Of a stretch of DNA of 64,000 bases, positions 24,116-32,472 are shown piece after piece. The translations under genes and the position numbers were made by a program. Each line of letters begins with the position of its first letter. Within the stretch, counting starts at the first letter, position 1. Below the pieces are notes generated by a model that was not told where the DNA came from, ran no database searches, and saw nothing but the letters and a program-made list of their open reading frames with translations. Origin of the DNA: Phormidesmis priestleyi BC1401. Lineage in GTDB: Bacteria > Cyanobacteriota > Cyanobacteriia > Leptolyngbyales > Leptolyngbyaceae. The stretch covers positions 1 through 64,000 of the forward strand of contig NZ_LXYR01000006.1 in NCBI RefSeq assembly GCF_001650195.1, given 5' to 3'.

Positions 24116-24514
24116 GTAAGTTCAGATCAATCATCCTTAACGCTGGCTAACACTGCATGGCAGCGGACAGTCGAAAGTCGTTGGTGCTGAGTTCGAGTTA
24201 ATCTGCTGCCGCTGCATTTTGCCGTTATCTGCCTCGCTTCATTGTGAATGCGGTTCTAAGTGAATCGTTAATCTTTCCACTTGACAGCAAGAACGATCGA
24301 AACGCTAGCAGCCGATGACCACGATCGCCATGTCGCTCTGTCCTCAATGGGGATGTAACCGTAAGCTTACTTATTGGACTTAATGAGTCAATTATCTTTA
24401 TCCAGCAGAAAACCAAAAAAGCTGAGTATCTATTGATACGCCATTTCTCTATCGGAACAGAGCAGGGTAAGCTAGATCGTACACTGTACTTGCTTTGAGG
24501 GGGAGATAAAGCCT
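24116..24514. other. Intergenic region before mntA
   Basis: It holds the attC-like hairpin at 24148-24227 and, near the right end, GGGGGAG as a ribosome site about 10 bases before the mntA ATG. Frames inside are not gene-like. Confidence 0.5.
24148..24227. repeat. attC-like imperfect hairpin
   Basis: An 80-bp imperfect palindrome bounded by TAAC (24148-24151) and GTTA (24224-24227), with inner arms GGCAGCGG and CCGCTGC. Size, boundaries and the inner arms recall integron attC sites and related solitary repeats. R-box agreement is only partial (GGCTAAC against RYYYAAC, and GTTATCT against GTTRRRY), so this is a resemblance rather than an identification. Confidence 0.4.
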
Positions 24515-24808
24515 ATGAAAACATTAGAGGAAATCAAGCAGTGGCTTAGGCAACATAAGTCATTATTGCAAGAACGTTACAAAGTTCGGGAATTAGGGGT
24601 TTTTGGCTCCTATGTCAGGCAGGAGCAGACGGAAGCCAGCGATGTGGATGTGCTGGTAGAGTTTTCGGAGACACCGAGCCTATTGAAGTTTGTCAATTTA
24701 GAAAACTATCTCAGTGACAATCTGGGTGTCAAAGTCGATTTGGTACACAAGTCTGGGCTAAAGCCACGCATTGGAGAGCGGATTTTGGCAGAGGTCGTTT
24801 ACCTGTGA
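24515..24808 (+). CDS. mntA: MntA-type nucleotidyltransferase antitoxin
   Basis: Antitoxin of a HepT/MntA system. MNT-domain proteins of this type add AMP to the HepT toxin and inactivate it. The 97-residue protein carries the diagnostic GSX10DXD motif exactly: Gly31-Ser32, ten residues, then Asp43-Val-Asp45. The fold continues with [21 protein letters not shown]. It has a good ribosome site (GGGGGAG). Its stop overlaps the GTG of hepT (GTGA), so the two are translationally coupled. Length is normal for the family. Confidence 0.9.
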   Translation: MKTLEEIKQWLRQHKSLLQERYKVRELGVFGSYVRQEQTEASDVDVLVEFSETPSLLKFVNLENYLSDNLGVKVDLVHKSGLKPRIGERILAEVVYL

Positions 24809-25161
24809 CCAAACGGCAAGTTGAGGACTATTTACAAGACATTTTGGATGCTGTAGCTGCGATCGAGCAGTTTACAACAGGCGTTGAGTTTGAAGTTTTC
24901 TCGCAGAATTTAGAGAAAGTGTTTGCGGTTTCAAGGGCGATCGAAATTATTGGTGAAGCGGTAAAGCGCATTCCAGACTTGGTGAGAAGTCAATATCCTG
25001 ATATTCCCTGGCGAGACATTGCCGGAATGCGAGATAAACTGATTCATGATTATTTCAATACGGATGTAGAAATTATCTGGAAAGCAGTTAAGGAAGATGT
25101 CCCTCAGTTGAAAATATTAATTTCTAAAGTTTTAGAAGATGTGACTAAGAAGCCAGAGTAA
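24805..25161 (+). CDS. hepT: HepT-like ribonuclease toxin (DUF86)
   Basis: HEPN-superfamily RNase, the toxin partner of MntA. The RX4HXY catalytic motif is intact: Arg76, His81 and Tyr83 in RDKLIHDY. The 118-residue all-helical protein also has the family block [13 protein letters not shown] (47-59) and WRDIAGMRD (69-77). The start is a GTG in a 4-bp overlap with mntA. Motif integrity suggests an active toxin kept in check by AMPylation on its Tyr. Whether it acts in phage defence, stress or DNA maintenance is not visible here. Confidence 0.9.
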   Translation: MTKRQVEDYLQDILDAVAAIEQFTTGVEFEVFSQNLEKVFAVSRAIEIIGEAVKRIPDLVRSQYPDIPWRDIAGMRDKLIHDYFNTDVEIIWKAVKEDVPQLKILISKVLEDVTKKPE

Positions 25162-25284
25162 TGGAGATCTCCAACGAGCAAATCATACAGAACATTGCCA
25201 ATGCTCAAATTCAGAGAAATTAGCGGAGATTAGTTTTGATTTTGGATATGAGTTGCCGATTCTCTGTACGCCCAATGAACTTCT

Positions 25285-25491
25285 TTGAGATTAACTACGT
25301 TTCAGGATGAGATTGTAGAAGAGATTTACAGAATTCGTGAAGAGTACTCTCGTTCATTCAGTCATGACTTGAGAGCCATCTTTACTGATTTACAAAATGT
25401 TGGAGGCTTTCGCGAGATCTTGATGAGGATTCAAAGGATATTAGTCGCCGCTCAACTTAACCGTTATGTCGGACATCTTCACCATCGATAG
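25285..25491 (+). CDS. Small protein, possibly truncated antitoxin-like
   Basis: A 68-residue frame with a TTG start, beginning LTTFQDEIVEEIYRIREEY. This resembles a family of small cyanobacterial proteins with FQDEIVEE-IRxIRE and a following D-L-x-x-I-F-x-D-L block, here DLRAIFTDLQ. The usual polar tail after that block is replaced by unrelated sequence from NVGGF, suggesting a decayed copy. It follows hepT by about 120 bp. Function is unknown. Confidence 0.4.
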   Translation: MRLTTFQDEIVEEIYRIREEYSRSFSHDLRAIFTDLQNVGGFREILMRIQRILVAAQLNRYVGHLHHR

Positions 25492-25615
25492 ATTCAGCCG
25501 TCACACATCCGATCGGGTAAACTAAAGGCATTGATTAGACTAAGTTAGTCTATGACCATCGCAACTGAAGCCACTCAGCTTTGATGAGTTTTTCGCCCAT
25601 TTAATGTTTAGCTGA

Positions 25616-26857
25616 TCAAAATACGGCTTCTCTTGCGATCGCTTTCCCTGCGATGAAGCCTGTCGTCCAAGCACTTTGGAAGTTAAATCCACCTGTGACT
25701 CCATCAATGTCTAACACTTCACCCGCTAAATAAAGTCCCGGACAGCAGCGGCTCTCCATTGTTTTGAAGTTGACTTCTTTGAGATTCACGCCGCCACAGG
25801 TGACAAATTCCTCTTTGAAAACTCCTTTCCCGTTGACAAGATATTTCCCCTGCGTGAGTTCTTGAATCAACAGATTCAGCGTTTTATTGGGAAGTTCTGC
25901 CCAACGGGTTTCTTTTTGAATGCCAACTGCCGCCGTGAGTTTTTCCCACAACCGACGAGGCAATAGCACCGGGCAACTGGAGACGATCGCGCGTCTCGGC
26001 AACTGCGATTTCACCGCCAGCAATTCTTGTCGCAGCGCCTCCGGGTTCTGTTTCGGCAACCAGTTAACCGTCAATGTCGCCTGATAACGATGCTCATGCA
26101 AAACTCTGGCACCCCAGGCGGACAGCTTCAACACCGCCGGACCGCTTAAACCCCAATGTGTCACTAACAGCGCTCCTGTCTGCTCTAGTTTGGTGTCGCC
26201 CACCTGCAACCGTAGCCGCACCGGATCGACCGCAATTCCTGACAACTCATCTAAGCGATCGTCCGTCACATTAAACGTAAACAGAGAAGGGGCGGTCGGC
26301 TCGATCGAGTGTCCCAACTCTTTTGCAATTTGATAGCCTTGGGGACTGTTGCCCGTCGCAATTAGGATTCGATCGGCATTGAGAATATCGCCCGATCGCA
26401 ACTCAATCTCAAATGTGTCATCGTGCTTCACCACCGATTTAACGTTGGCTCCCAGACAAACATTAATTCCAGCGTCTTGAGCTTGCTGAATCAGGCAGTG
26501 AGCGATCGTGGCAGAATTGTCCGTAATCGGAAACATTCGCCCGTCTGCTTCAGTTTTGAGCTTGACGTTGCGAACATTAAACCATTCAACCGTATCTTGT
26601 GCCTGAAACTGACTAAAGGCACCCCGCAAGGCTTTGCCTCCTCTGGGATAGTTCTGCACGAGAATGGCTGGGTCAAAACAGGCATGGGTGACATTGCAGC
26701 GTCCGCCCCCCGATATGAGAACTTTTGTGAGCGGTTGACGACTTGCTTCGAGCAGGGTGACATCAGCAGCACGATTGGTTTGGGCACAGGCGATCGCGCT
26801 AAAAAAACCAGCCGCTCCCCCACCAATGACGACAACTTTAAGAGTTTGAAAAGACAA
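25616..26857 (-). CDS. BaiN/HI0933-family FAD-dependent oxidoreductase
   Basis: A 413-residue flavoprotein of the BaiN/YhiN (HI0933) family. The FAD-binding Rossmann motif is VVIGGGAAGFFSAIACA (about 9-25), followed by the family block KVLISGGGRCNVTHA (about 45-59). Late in the protein are EFVTCGGVNLKEVNF and GLYLAGEVLDIDGVTGGFNFQSAW, the signature C-terminal FAD contacts. Cytoplasmic. Physiological substrate is not established for cyanobacterial members. It is transcribed alone; 99 bp separate its start from the stop of the small gene upstream. Confidence 0.88.
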   Translation of the reverse strand: MSFQTLKVVVIGGGAAGFFSAIACAQTNRAADVTLLEASRQPLTKVLISGGGRCNVTHACFDPAILVQNYPRGGKALRGAFSQFQAQDTVEWFNVRNVKLKTEADGRMFPITDNSATIAHCLIQQAQDAGINVCLGANVKSVVKHDDTFEIELRSGDILNADRILIATGNSPQGYQIAKELGHSIEPTAPSLFTFNVTDDRLDELSGIAVDPVRLRLQVGDTKLEQTGALLVTHWGLSGPAVLKLSAWGARVLHEHRYQATLTVNWLPKQNPEALRQELLAVKSQLPRRAIVSSCPVLLPRRLWEKLTAAVGIQKETRWAELPNKTLNLLIQELTQGKYLVNGKGVFKEEFVTCGGVNLKEVNFKTMESRCCPGLYLAGEVLDIDGVTGGFNFQSAWTTGFIAGKAIAREAVF

Positions 26858-26956
26858 GGAAATTGTACTAAAAACGGCAGAATCTCTATTCTAGCGAGTC
26901 CGGTTGCATTCATTGAAGACCCGTCGATCGCTATCTCAAACGGTGTTGAAAGTGCT

Positions 26957-27175
26957 TTAAGCCTTCCGTCCCGGTTTGCAGTCTGCGAAGTCGATCGTGT
27001 GGGAGTCAATGTAGTCCGCAATCGCCATTTCGACAATGGCTTCAACTGGGTAACTAATCTCAGTCGCACGATCGAGAATAGCGTTTCTGATTCGCTCTGG
27101 TAACCGCTCTAGAATTGCTTGACCATCGGCGGATGACAACTGCTCGTAGCTTTGGTTGTGAGTAGTTGATTGCAT
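26957..27175 (-). CDS. Small conserved protein, unknown function
   Basis: A 72-residue soluble protein with a helical core, LPERIRNAILDRATEI and PVEAIVEMAIADYIDSH. The pattern recalls small ribbon-helix-helix-like or cyanobacterial conserved proteins, but I cannot name it. It starts at ATG with CGGAGAG as ribosome site. The start lies 50 bp from the bioB stop on the same strand, so it may be co-transcribed with bioB. Confidence 0.6.
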   Translation of the reverse strand: MQSTTHNQSYEQLSSADGQAILERLPERIRNAILDRATEISYPVEAIVEMAIADYIDSHTIDFADCKPGRKA

Positions 27176-27225
27176 TGATTTAGCTCTCCGTTGGAATTTG
27201 AGCGTTGTAAGGCGGCTCTTGGCAA

Positions 27226-28176
27226 CTAAAGCGGTTTAGGGATCATGCCTAGACGCTCGAGCAACCGTTCATCCTGCGATCGTTCTGGGTTCGGAGTCGT
27301 CAGCAACACTGCCCCGGTAAAGATTGAATTCGCACCCGCTAAAAAGCACAGCGCTTGTAATTCGTCGCTCATCTCTAGCCGTCCGGCTGATAGTCGCACC
27401 ATCGCCTGGGGAAACAGAATCCGAGTCGTGGCAACCATGCGAACTAGCTCGATCGAGTCGATCCGAGATGCACTCTCAAGCGGAGTTCCGACTACTGGAA
27501 CCAAACAATTAATCGGCACCGATTCGGGTGGCGGATTTAAGTTTGACAGCGCTTCGAGCAGATCTAACCGATCTTGAACTGATTCACCGAGTCCGACAAT
27601 GCCACCACAGCAGACCGAAATTCCGGCTTCGCTAACGGCTCGGATTGTTTCTAAGCGATCGTGATAGGTGCGAGTCGTCACAATCTTCTCGTAGTAGCTG
27701 GGTGACGTGTCGAGATTATGGTTGTATGCCGTCAGTCCTGCTTCTTTAAGCTGTTTTGCCTGATGGGGCTTGAGCATTCCCAACGTGCAGCAGACTTCGA
27801 GATCCAGCGCGGCAACCTGACGCACCATATCCAGGACTCGATCGAACTGTGCGCCATCTCGCACTTCTCGCCACGCCGCTCCCATACAAAAGCGCGTCGA
27901 TCCGGCGGCTTTTGCAACCTGAGCTTCTGCCACCACGCTTTCAAGATCCATTAGAGGTTCTGGCTTCAAATCGGTTTGGTGATGCACACTCTGAGAACAG
28001 TAGCCGCAATCTTCGGGGCAAGCCCCCGTTTTGATGCTGCTGAGCGTACACATCTGCACCGCGCGCGGATCGTGATGCTCTCGATGCACTCGCTGCGCCT
28101 CAAACAGCAAATCGGGCAAAGGCTGATGATAAATTTTGGCGATGGCAGCGATCGAAGAAGTCAACATAGCGTTCAA
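27226..28176 (-). CDS. bioB: Biotin synthase
   Basis: Radical-SAM enzyme that inserts sulfur into dethiobiotin in the last step of biotin synthesis. In the 316-residue protein the 4Fe-4S SAM cluster motif is CPEDCGYC (Cys53, Cys57, Cys60). The YNHNLDTS block and the RLSAGR motif (Arg of the 2Fe-2S cluster) near the C-terminus are present. Cytoplasmic. It is divergent from the biotin transporter gene bioY with about 106 bp between them, which suggests shared biotin-responsive control. The start Met1 or Met4 is uncertain. Confidence 0.95.
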   Translation of the reverse strand: MNAMLTSSIAAIAKIYHQPLPDLLFEAQRVHREHHDPRAVQMCTLSSIKTGACPEDCGYCSQSVHHQTDLKPEPLMDLESVVAEAQVAKAAGSTRFCMGAAWREVRDGAQFDRVLDMVRQVAALDLEVCCTLGMLKPHQAKQLKEAGLTAYNHNLDTSPSYYEKIVTTRTYHDRLETIRAVSEAGISVCCGGIVGLGESVQDRLDLLEALSNLNPPPESVPINCLVPVVGTPLESASRIDSIELVRMVATTRILFPQAMVRLSAGRLEMSDELQALCFLAGANSIFTGAVLLTTPNPERSQDERLLERLGMIPKPL

Positions 28177-28262
28177 ACGTTAAGAAAGATTCAGAACTCT
28201 TAGCTATTCAGATTAGCAGTCTGCCAGCGTCTAGAGAATGCAAAAATTCTGAACCTGACCCG

Positions 28263-28281
28263 GTGATACAATTTCTATCAC
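28263..28281. promoter_or_regulatory. Palindrome overlapping the bioY -10 box
   Basis: GTGATA and TATCAC form a perfect 6-bp inverted repeat with a 7-nt spacer, ending one base before the bioY ATG. The TACAAT inside (28267-28272) fits a -10 box, which would give a nearly leaderless transcript. The palindrome could be an operator for a biotin regulator; it does not match the BirA or BioR consensus that I know. Confidence 0.5.
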
Positions 28282-28282
28282 T

Positions 28283-28906
28283 ATGCCACGGTTAACTTCT
28301 TCCTCTCAACTGACTCGACCTACTGTCACGCTCACTGAAATGCTGTGGGCGTTGACGGGGTTGTTGCTGACGATCGGGGGCACCCTGCTCAAAGCTTCAA
28401 TCACTGACGTGCCCTGGACTTGGACCCCGCAAACGGTGCCGCTGCATTTTTTGGGCGTGAGCTATCAGATCGGAGCTGTGCTGTTAGTCGGCTGTCTGGG
28501 CGGAAAAAACGCGGCGGTCATTTCCCAAATTGCTTATTTGTTGTTGGGGTTAGCCGGGTTTGAAATCTTTAATGACGGAGGCGGAATTCACTATTTTAGT
28601 AAGCCGAGTTTTGGCTATTTGCTGGGCTTTATTCCTGGCGCATGGCTGTGTGGATATCTCGCATTCAAAACGCCTCCTCGACCAGAATCTCTCGCGTTTA
28701 GCTGTTTCTGCGGGCTGTTCGTCATTCATCTCACCGGGATCTTCTATCTATTTTTGTCCTACGGGTTGAAGTGGGCGAATGCAGATTCTCTATCATTGTG
28801 GGATGCTTTAAAAACTTATTCTCTCACGCCGTTGCCCGGACAATTTGCGGTCGTCTGCGCTGTCACGGTGCTGGCGTTTGTGATGCGTCGTTTAATGTTT
28901 TATTAA
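28283..28906 (+). CDS. bioY: Biotin transporter substrate-binding subunit BioY
   Basis: Membrane S-component for biotin uptake (ECF-type or solitary). The 207-residue protein has about six helices, an N-terminal soluble lead, and the family pattern VPLHFLGVSYQIGAVLLVG, then AVISQIAYLLLGLAGFEIF, GYLLGFIPGAWLCGYLAF and the closing PLPGQFAVV. It is divergent from bioB. lspA begins 20 bp after its stop, so bioY and lspA probably share a transcript. The ATG is used; no ribosome site is evident, consistent with a very short leader. Confidence 0.88.
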   Translation: MPRLTSSSQLTRPTVTLTEMLWALTGLLLTIGGTLLKASITDVPWTWTPQTVPLHFLGVSYQIGAVLLVGCLGGKNAAVISQIAYLLLGLAGFEIFNDGGGIHYFSKPSFGYLLGFIPGAWLCGYLAFKTPPRPESLAFSCFCGLFVIHLTGIFYLFLSYGLKWANADSLSLWDALKTYSLTPLPGQFAVVCAVTVLAFVMRRLMFY

Positions 28907-28925
28907 TCCTCGATCTCTCTTCTGA

Positions 28926-29405
28926 ATGCTCAAAAACCGTTTTTTCTGGCTGGCTGCGATCGTAGGTCTGATCCTCGATCGCCTCACAAAACTTTGGGTT
29001 GTGAAGACAATGGTGCTGTCTCAGTCCATTCCTCTTTTGTCAGGTGTTTTTCACATCACTTATGTGGTCAACAAGGGAGCCGCGTTTAGTCTCTTTCAGG
29101 GCAGCGTGTGGTTACGTTGGCTCTCTCTCGCGGTCAGCCTTGGCTTGATGGCAATGGCATGGTTTGGTCCTCGGTTTGAGCGGTGGGAGCAGTTGGGCTA
29201 CGGGTTTATTTTGAGTGGGGCGCTAGGGAATGGCATCGATCGCTTTGTGCTTGGTCACGTCATCGATTTTCTCGACGTTCGGCTGATCAACTTCCCCGTC
29301 TTCAATCTGGCAGATGCCTTTATTAACGTTGGCATTTTTTGTTTGCTCATTGCTGCTTTTCGTAGACCGCCTGATGACCGCGATCAAGCCTCAGTCAAAA
29401 GTTGA
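28926..29405 (+). CDS. lspA: Lipoprotein signal peptidase (signal peptidase II)
   Basis: Inner-membrane aspartyl protease that cleaves prolipoprotein signal peptides. The 159-residue protein has four hydrophobic segments and the family blocks VVNKGAAFSLF (47-57), GALGNGIDRF with VIDF (98-115) and FNLADAFI (126-133), which hold the catalytic aspartates. It follows bioY by about 20 bp. Its 3' end overlaps by 15 bp the convergent glycosyltransferase gene. A lipoprotein substrate is encoded in this window at 52621-53820. Confidence 0.93.
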   Translation: MLKNRFFWLAAIVGLILDRLTKLWVVKTMVLSQSIPLLSGVFHITYVVNKGAAFSLFQGSVWLRWLSLAVSLGLMAMAWFGPRFERWEQLGYGFILSGALGNGIDRFVLGHVIDFLDVRLINFPVFNLADAFINVGIFCLLIAAFRRPPDDRDQASVKS

Positions 29406-31085
29406 AACCTCCCTAGTTTCTCGATGGGCGCTTACCATTGGCTTAGATTGCGATCGGGGATTGCGAGTCACCAAAATCCAGTCCTCTTGCATCTCTAGCA
29501 CTTGAGTTTGTTTAGGAGGCAGATAGCCCTGTGCTGAAGCTTTCAATAGTTGGTAAGGGTGGGGATCAGTCTTCCAGCGCTGCTGCAGCTCGTCTTCAGC
29601 CGCCGGAATGATGACACGATCGCTATAAAAATTCAGCGAGGGGCGGAAATCAGGATAGGACGTGTAAATCACCTGACCACGAAGCGTATGGCGTTGAATC
29701 ATTGCTGCTACAGGCTTAACCGGATAGGTTTCGGCTAACTCCCAAACCCAGTGGCTCGACATCATCAGCACTACTAGAGTGAGATAAGTTCCCCAAATCA
29801 GCACTGAGATAAACTGAATATCTTGCCGCAGAATCAAAATCGCGGTGACGGTGATCGTGAGCGCCAAGGTCGAGGAAATAAGCTGAAGGTCTGGCTGTGG
29901 GGCAAAGAAGGTGAAATAGGCGCTCAAGCCCCACACCACAAACCCAAACATCGCAAACACGGCAAACCAGATTCGAGCATGAACGATCGGGCGCGGCTGC
30001 CGAATTCCCATCATTAAGGGATTCCACATGCGGCTGAGTTGGGCACCTACCATCAGGGACAGCGCTGGGTAGATGGGCAAAACATACCAAGGCAGTTTGG
30101 TCTGCATGGCTGAAATGACGAGCAAATAAACTCCGCTCCAGACGATCACTAACCGCGCCCAGCTTAAGCCCCGATTTTCCCAAGCTAGACGCAACCCGTG
30201 GGGCACAAACAGCAGCCACGGAAAGCCATATTTCAGAATTTCCCACAGATAATACCAAACGGGACCGTCATTATTGCCGACCGTTCCCCAAACCCTCACC
30301 AGGGACTGATTGAATAAGTGGGCATTGACAAACTGTTGGTGATAGTGCGACCACTGAGCGCCATACCACAATCCTACGGGAGTCGCCCCGATCGCCATAC
30401 CCAACCAGAGATAGCGACTGGTCAACAGGCGAGGCGTATCCCAGATCAAAAATAGTCCCCCGATCGCGGCTAGCAATATCCCCAAGATGCCTTTAGTTAG
30501 GCAGATTAGCCCAAACCCAATGCCGACCCCTAAGCCCCAGCGTAAATCTCGCCGAGATCGCAGCAAACACGCCATCATCAGCAAAAAGAAACACAGCACG
30601 GCTCCGTCGAGCATCGCCATGCGTCCCTGTCGCGCTACGGGTAGCCAAGTGAGATATACCAATGCCGAAAAAATGGCTGCCGTGCGTCGAAAAAAAACTT
30701 CTCGCCCAACCCAGTAGAGCAGGGGCACAGAACAAGCGGTGAGCATCGCCCCTGGCAGCCGGGAGGTCAACTCGCTTACGCCTGCGATCGAGTAGATCAA
30801 TGCCACTAACCAGTGCATCAGCGGCGGTTTGTTGAAATAGGGGTTTCCGCTTAGGTCTTTGGGATAGAGCCAATTTTGAGACAGAAAGGGCGATCGCCAC
30901 ATTTCACGAGCCACTTGAGCGACGATGCCTTCATCCCAATCTCTGAGAGGCAAGTCTCCGAGATTCACCCCAAATAACACCATCGCTGCAACCAATAAGC
31001 CTAGAAGCCAGCCGCGATCAACCCACGCTTCAAAGCGAGATTGTCCCATCCCAAATCGGTGACTCGTAGAAATCTCTTGACCCAT
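29391..31085 (-). CDS. GT39/ArnT-type membrane glycosyltransferase
   Basis: Integral-membrane glycosyltransferase of the PMT/ArnT class that moves a sugar from a polyprenyl-phosphate carrier to lipid or protein on the periplasmic side. The 564-residue protein has about ten helices. The catalytic acidic pair lies in RDWDEGIVAQVARE near 48-61, followed by FNKPPLMHWLVAL near 83-95, both family hallmarks. The C-terminal quarter is soluble. It overlaps lspA convergently by 15 bp and appears to be transcribed alone. Acceptor unknown. Confidence 0.85.
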   Translation of the reverse strand: MGQEISTSHRFGMGQSRFEAWVDRGWLLGLLVAAMVLFGVNLGDLPLRDWDEGIVAQVAREMWRSPFLSQNWLYPKDLSGNPYFNKPPLMHWLVALIYSIAGVSELTSRLPGAMLTACSVPLLYWVGREVFFRRTAAIFSALVYLTWLPVARQGRMAMLDGAVLCFFLLMMACLLRSRRDLRWGLGVGIGFGLICLTKGILGILLAAIGGLFLIWDTPRLLTSRYLWLGMAIGATPVGLWYGAQWSHYHQQFVNAHLFNQSLVRVWGTVGNNDGPVWYYLWEILKYGFPWLLFVPHGLRLAWENRGLSWARLVIVWSGVYLLVISAMQTKLPWYVLPIYPALSLMVGAQLSRMWNPLMMGIRQPRPIVHARIWFAVFAMFGFVVWGLSAYFTFFAPQPDLQLISSTLALTITVTAILILRQDIQFISVLIWGTYLTLVVLMMSSHWVWELAETYPVKPVAAMIQRHTLRGQVIYTSYPDFRPSLNFYSDRVIIPAAEDELQQRWKTDPHPYQLLKASAQGYLPPKQTQVLEMQEDWILVTRNPRSQSKPMVSAHRETREVSTFD

Positions 31086-31234
31086 ATTTAGCCTTTTACC
31101 ACACTCTAGGACGACCTCATTTTCCTCTTAAATCTGCTGCTGAGAGAAAGAATTGGGCGCATTGGAACAGTGTGAGGGAAATTTTCATGTCCAATCATAA
31201 GTCATGGCTCAGAGATTGGCGCTTTGTAGCAAGG

Positions 31235-31711
31235 TTAGTCGTCTCCGTCGTCTAGGCGGATAAATGGGCTGTCTTCTAACATTTTGATTAATCCGAGGGT
31301 GATTAAGGTCATAACGGTTCCTGAGACAGCAAGCTGCCACCAGCCACAGCCTGAAGCGATGCCTAGGGCAGCCGTCACCCAAGTCGCGGCGGCAGAGGTA
31401 AGTCCTTTAACTTTGGGGTTAGAGCTATCGGAACGCGACTGATGTAAGATTTCCCCGGCTCCTAAAAAGCCGACTCCGGTAGCGACTCCTTGAATTGCAC
31501 GGCTGGCTGCATCGCCCGAATGAACGTTAGCGTGTAAGGGAATTAAGACAAACAGTGCGGCTCCAAGGCTTACTAGCATATGAGTTCTCAAGCCTGCTGG
31601 TTTGTGTCGCCGTTGGCGGTTCCACCCGATCGCACCGCCCACCATAAGCGCTAAACCCAACCGCAATATGATTCCTACCCAGTTATTGGGATCGATTGAA
31701 TAAGACTCCAT
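31235..31711 (-). CDS. MgtC/SapB family membrane protein
   Basis: A 158-residue inner-membrane protein with four helices. The N-terminal half carries the family block LRLGLALMVGGAIGWNRQRRHKPAGLR, and later GVATGVGFLGAGEILH and GLTSAAATWVTAALGIASG. In other bacteria MgtC proteins affect magnesium homeostasis and F-type ATP synthase. This is the short form without the C-terminal ACT-like domain; it ends with an acidic tail, IRLDDGDD. It is monocistronic. Confidence 0.9.
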   Translation of the reverse strand: MESYSIDPNNWVGIILRLGLALMVGGAIGWNRQRRHKPAGLRTHMLVSLGAALFVLIPLHANVHSGDAASRAIQGVATGVGFLGAGEILHQSRSDSSNPKVKGLTSAAATWVTAALGIASGCGWWQLAVSGTVMTLITLGLIKMLEDSPFIRLDDGDD

Positions 31712-32121
31712 TGATGATTTGGATTGAGTTTGCGCAGATGCCTCAAGAGGCTAAAAGGTAGTTTTTTAGATTAGCTGATCCAAGACATTTCTATTTACAT
31801 CTTTTCAGAAGCACAGTTCTGGGTTTATTTAAGTATATGAAGTAGCAGTTTTATCAGGAATCTATAGAGCTAAGAAAACATTCAACCTTGCTTCAACGAT
31901 TTCTCTCCGTACTTCATCCAACCACAAAATGTCTTTTATCTAACTTATTTTGAGAGTGAGAATAAACTTAATACAAAGAAGTAGGGATACTACCCAAAAT
32001 ATGGGTAGACCTGCTGATGACCTTGATCCCCTCTTAAGATCTACGCTTATAAAGGTGACCAGAGTGATCGAAGTTCCCTTGGTTTTTGTTTCGTTTTCTA
32101 ATCAAAAGTGAGTTGAAAATC
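31712..32121. other. 410-bp intergenic region
   Basis: AT-rich DNA between the MgtC promoter and the zinc-ribbon gene. GGGATACTACCC and ACCCAAAATATGGGT are short inverted pairs around 31985-32012. No coding frame or RNA gene is evident. Confidence 0.45.
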
Positions 32122-32298
32122 ATGCCTGAATGTCCTTGTTGTGCAGAAAAACTGCTGCGTCATGTTCGGCACGGAGCAATCTACTGGTTTTGCTCTCACT
32201 GCTGGCAAGAAATGCCGGATTTAGCGTCAGCAATGGTCGATCGCCCTAAAGATCTCTCTCCAAAAGAGAAAGCGTTAATCGCAGGGGTCGATCGCTAG
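32122..32298 (+). CDS. Small zinc-ribbon protein
   Basis: A 58-residue protein beginning MPECPCCAEKLLRHVRHG and continuing YWFCSHCWQEMP. The pairs CPCC and CSHC can form a zinc ribbon. The ATG at 32122 is preferred over the upstream TTG at 32086, because the extra 12 residues do not resemble the rest. The family occurs in cyanobacteria with no known function. No operon partner is close. Confidence 0.65.
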   Translation: MPECPCCAEKLLRHVRHGAIYWFCSHCWQEMPDLASAMVDRPKDLSPKEKALIAGVDR

Positions 32299-32472
32299 AA
32301 AACTTGTTTTTCAAAAAGATTTCTGGCTTGACGAACGAAAAGCCTACTCTTCTGGCAACCAGACACGATCGCGGGGAAGCTCTCTTCATATGCTCCTCCC
32401 CACACCAATCAGAATTATGATGTAGAGTCTGTGTCTGTCTAGCTGAAAGTTGCCGTTCGTCGAGCTAAAACT

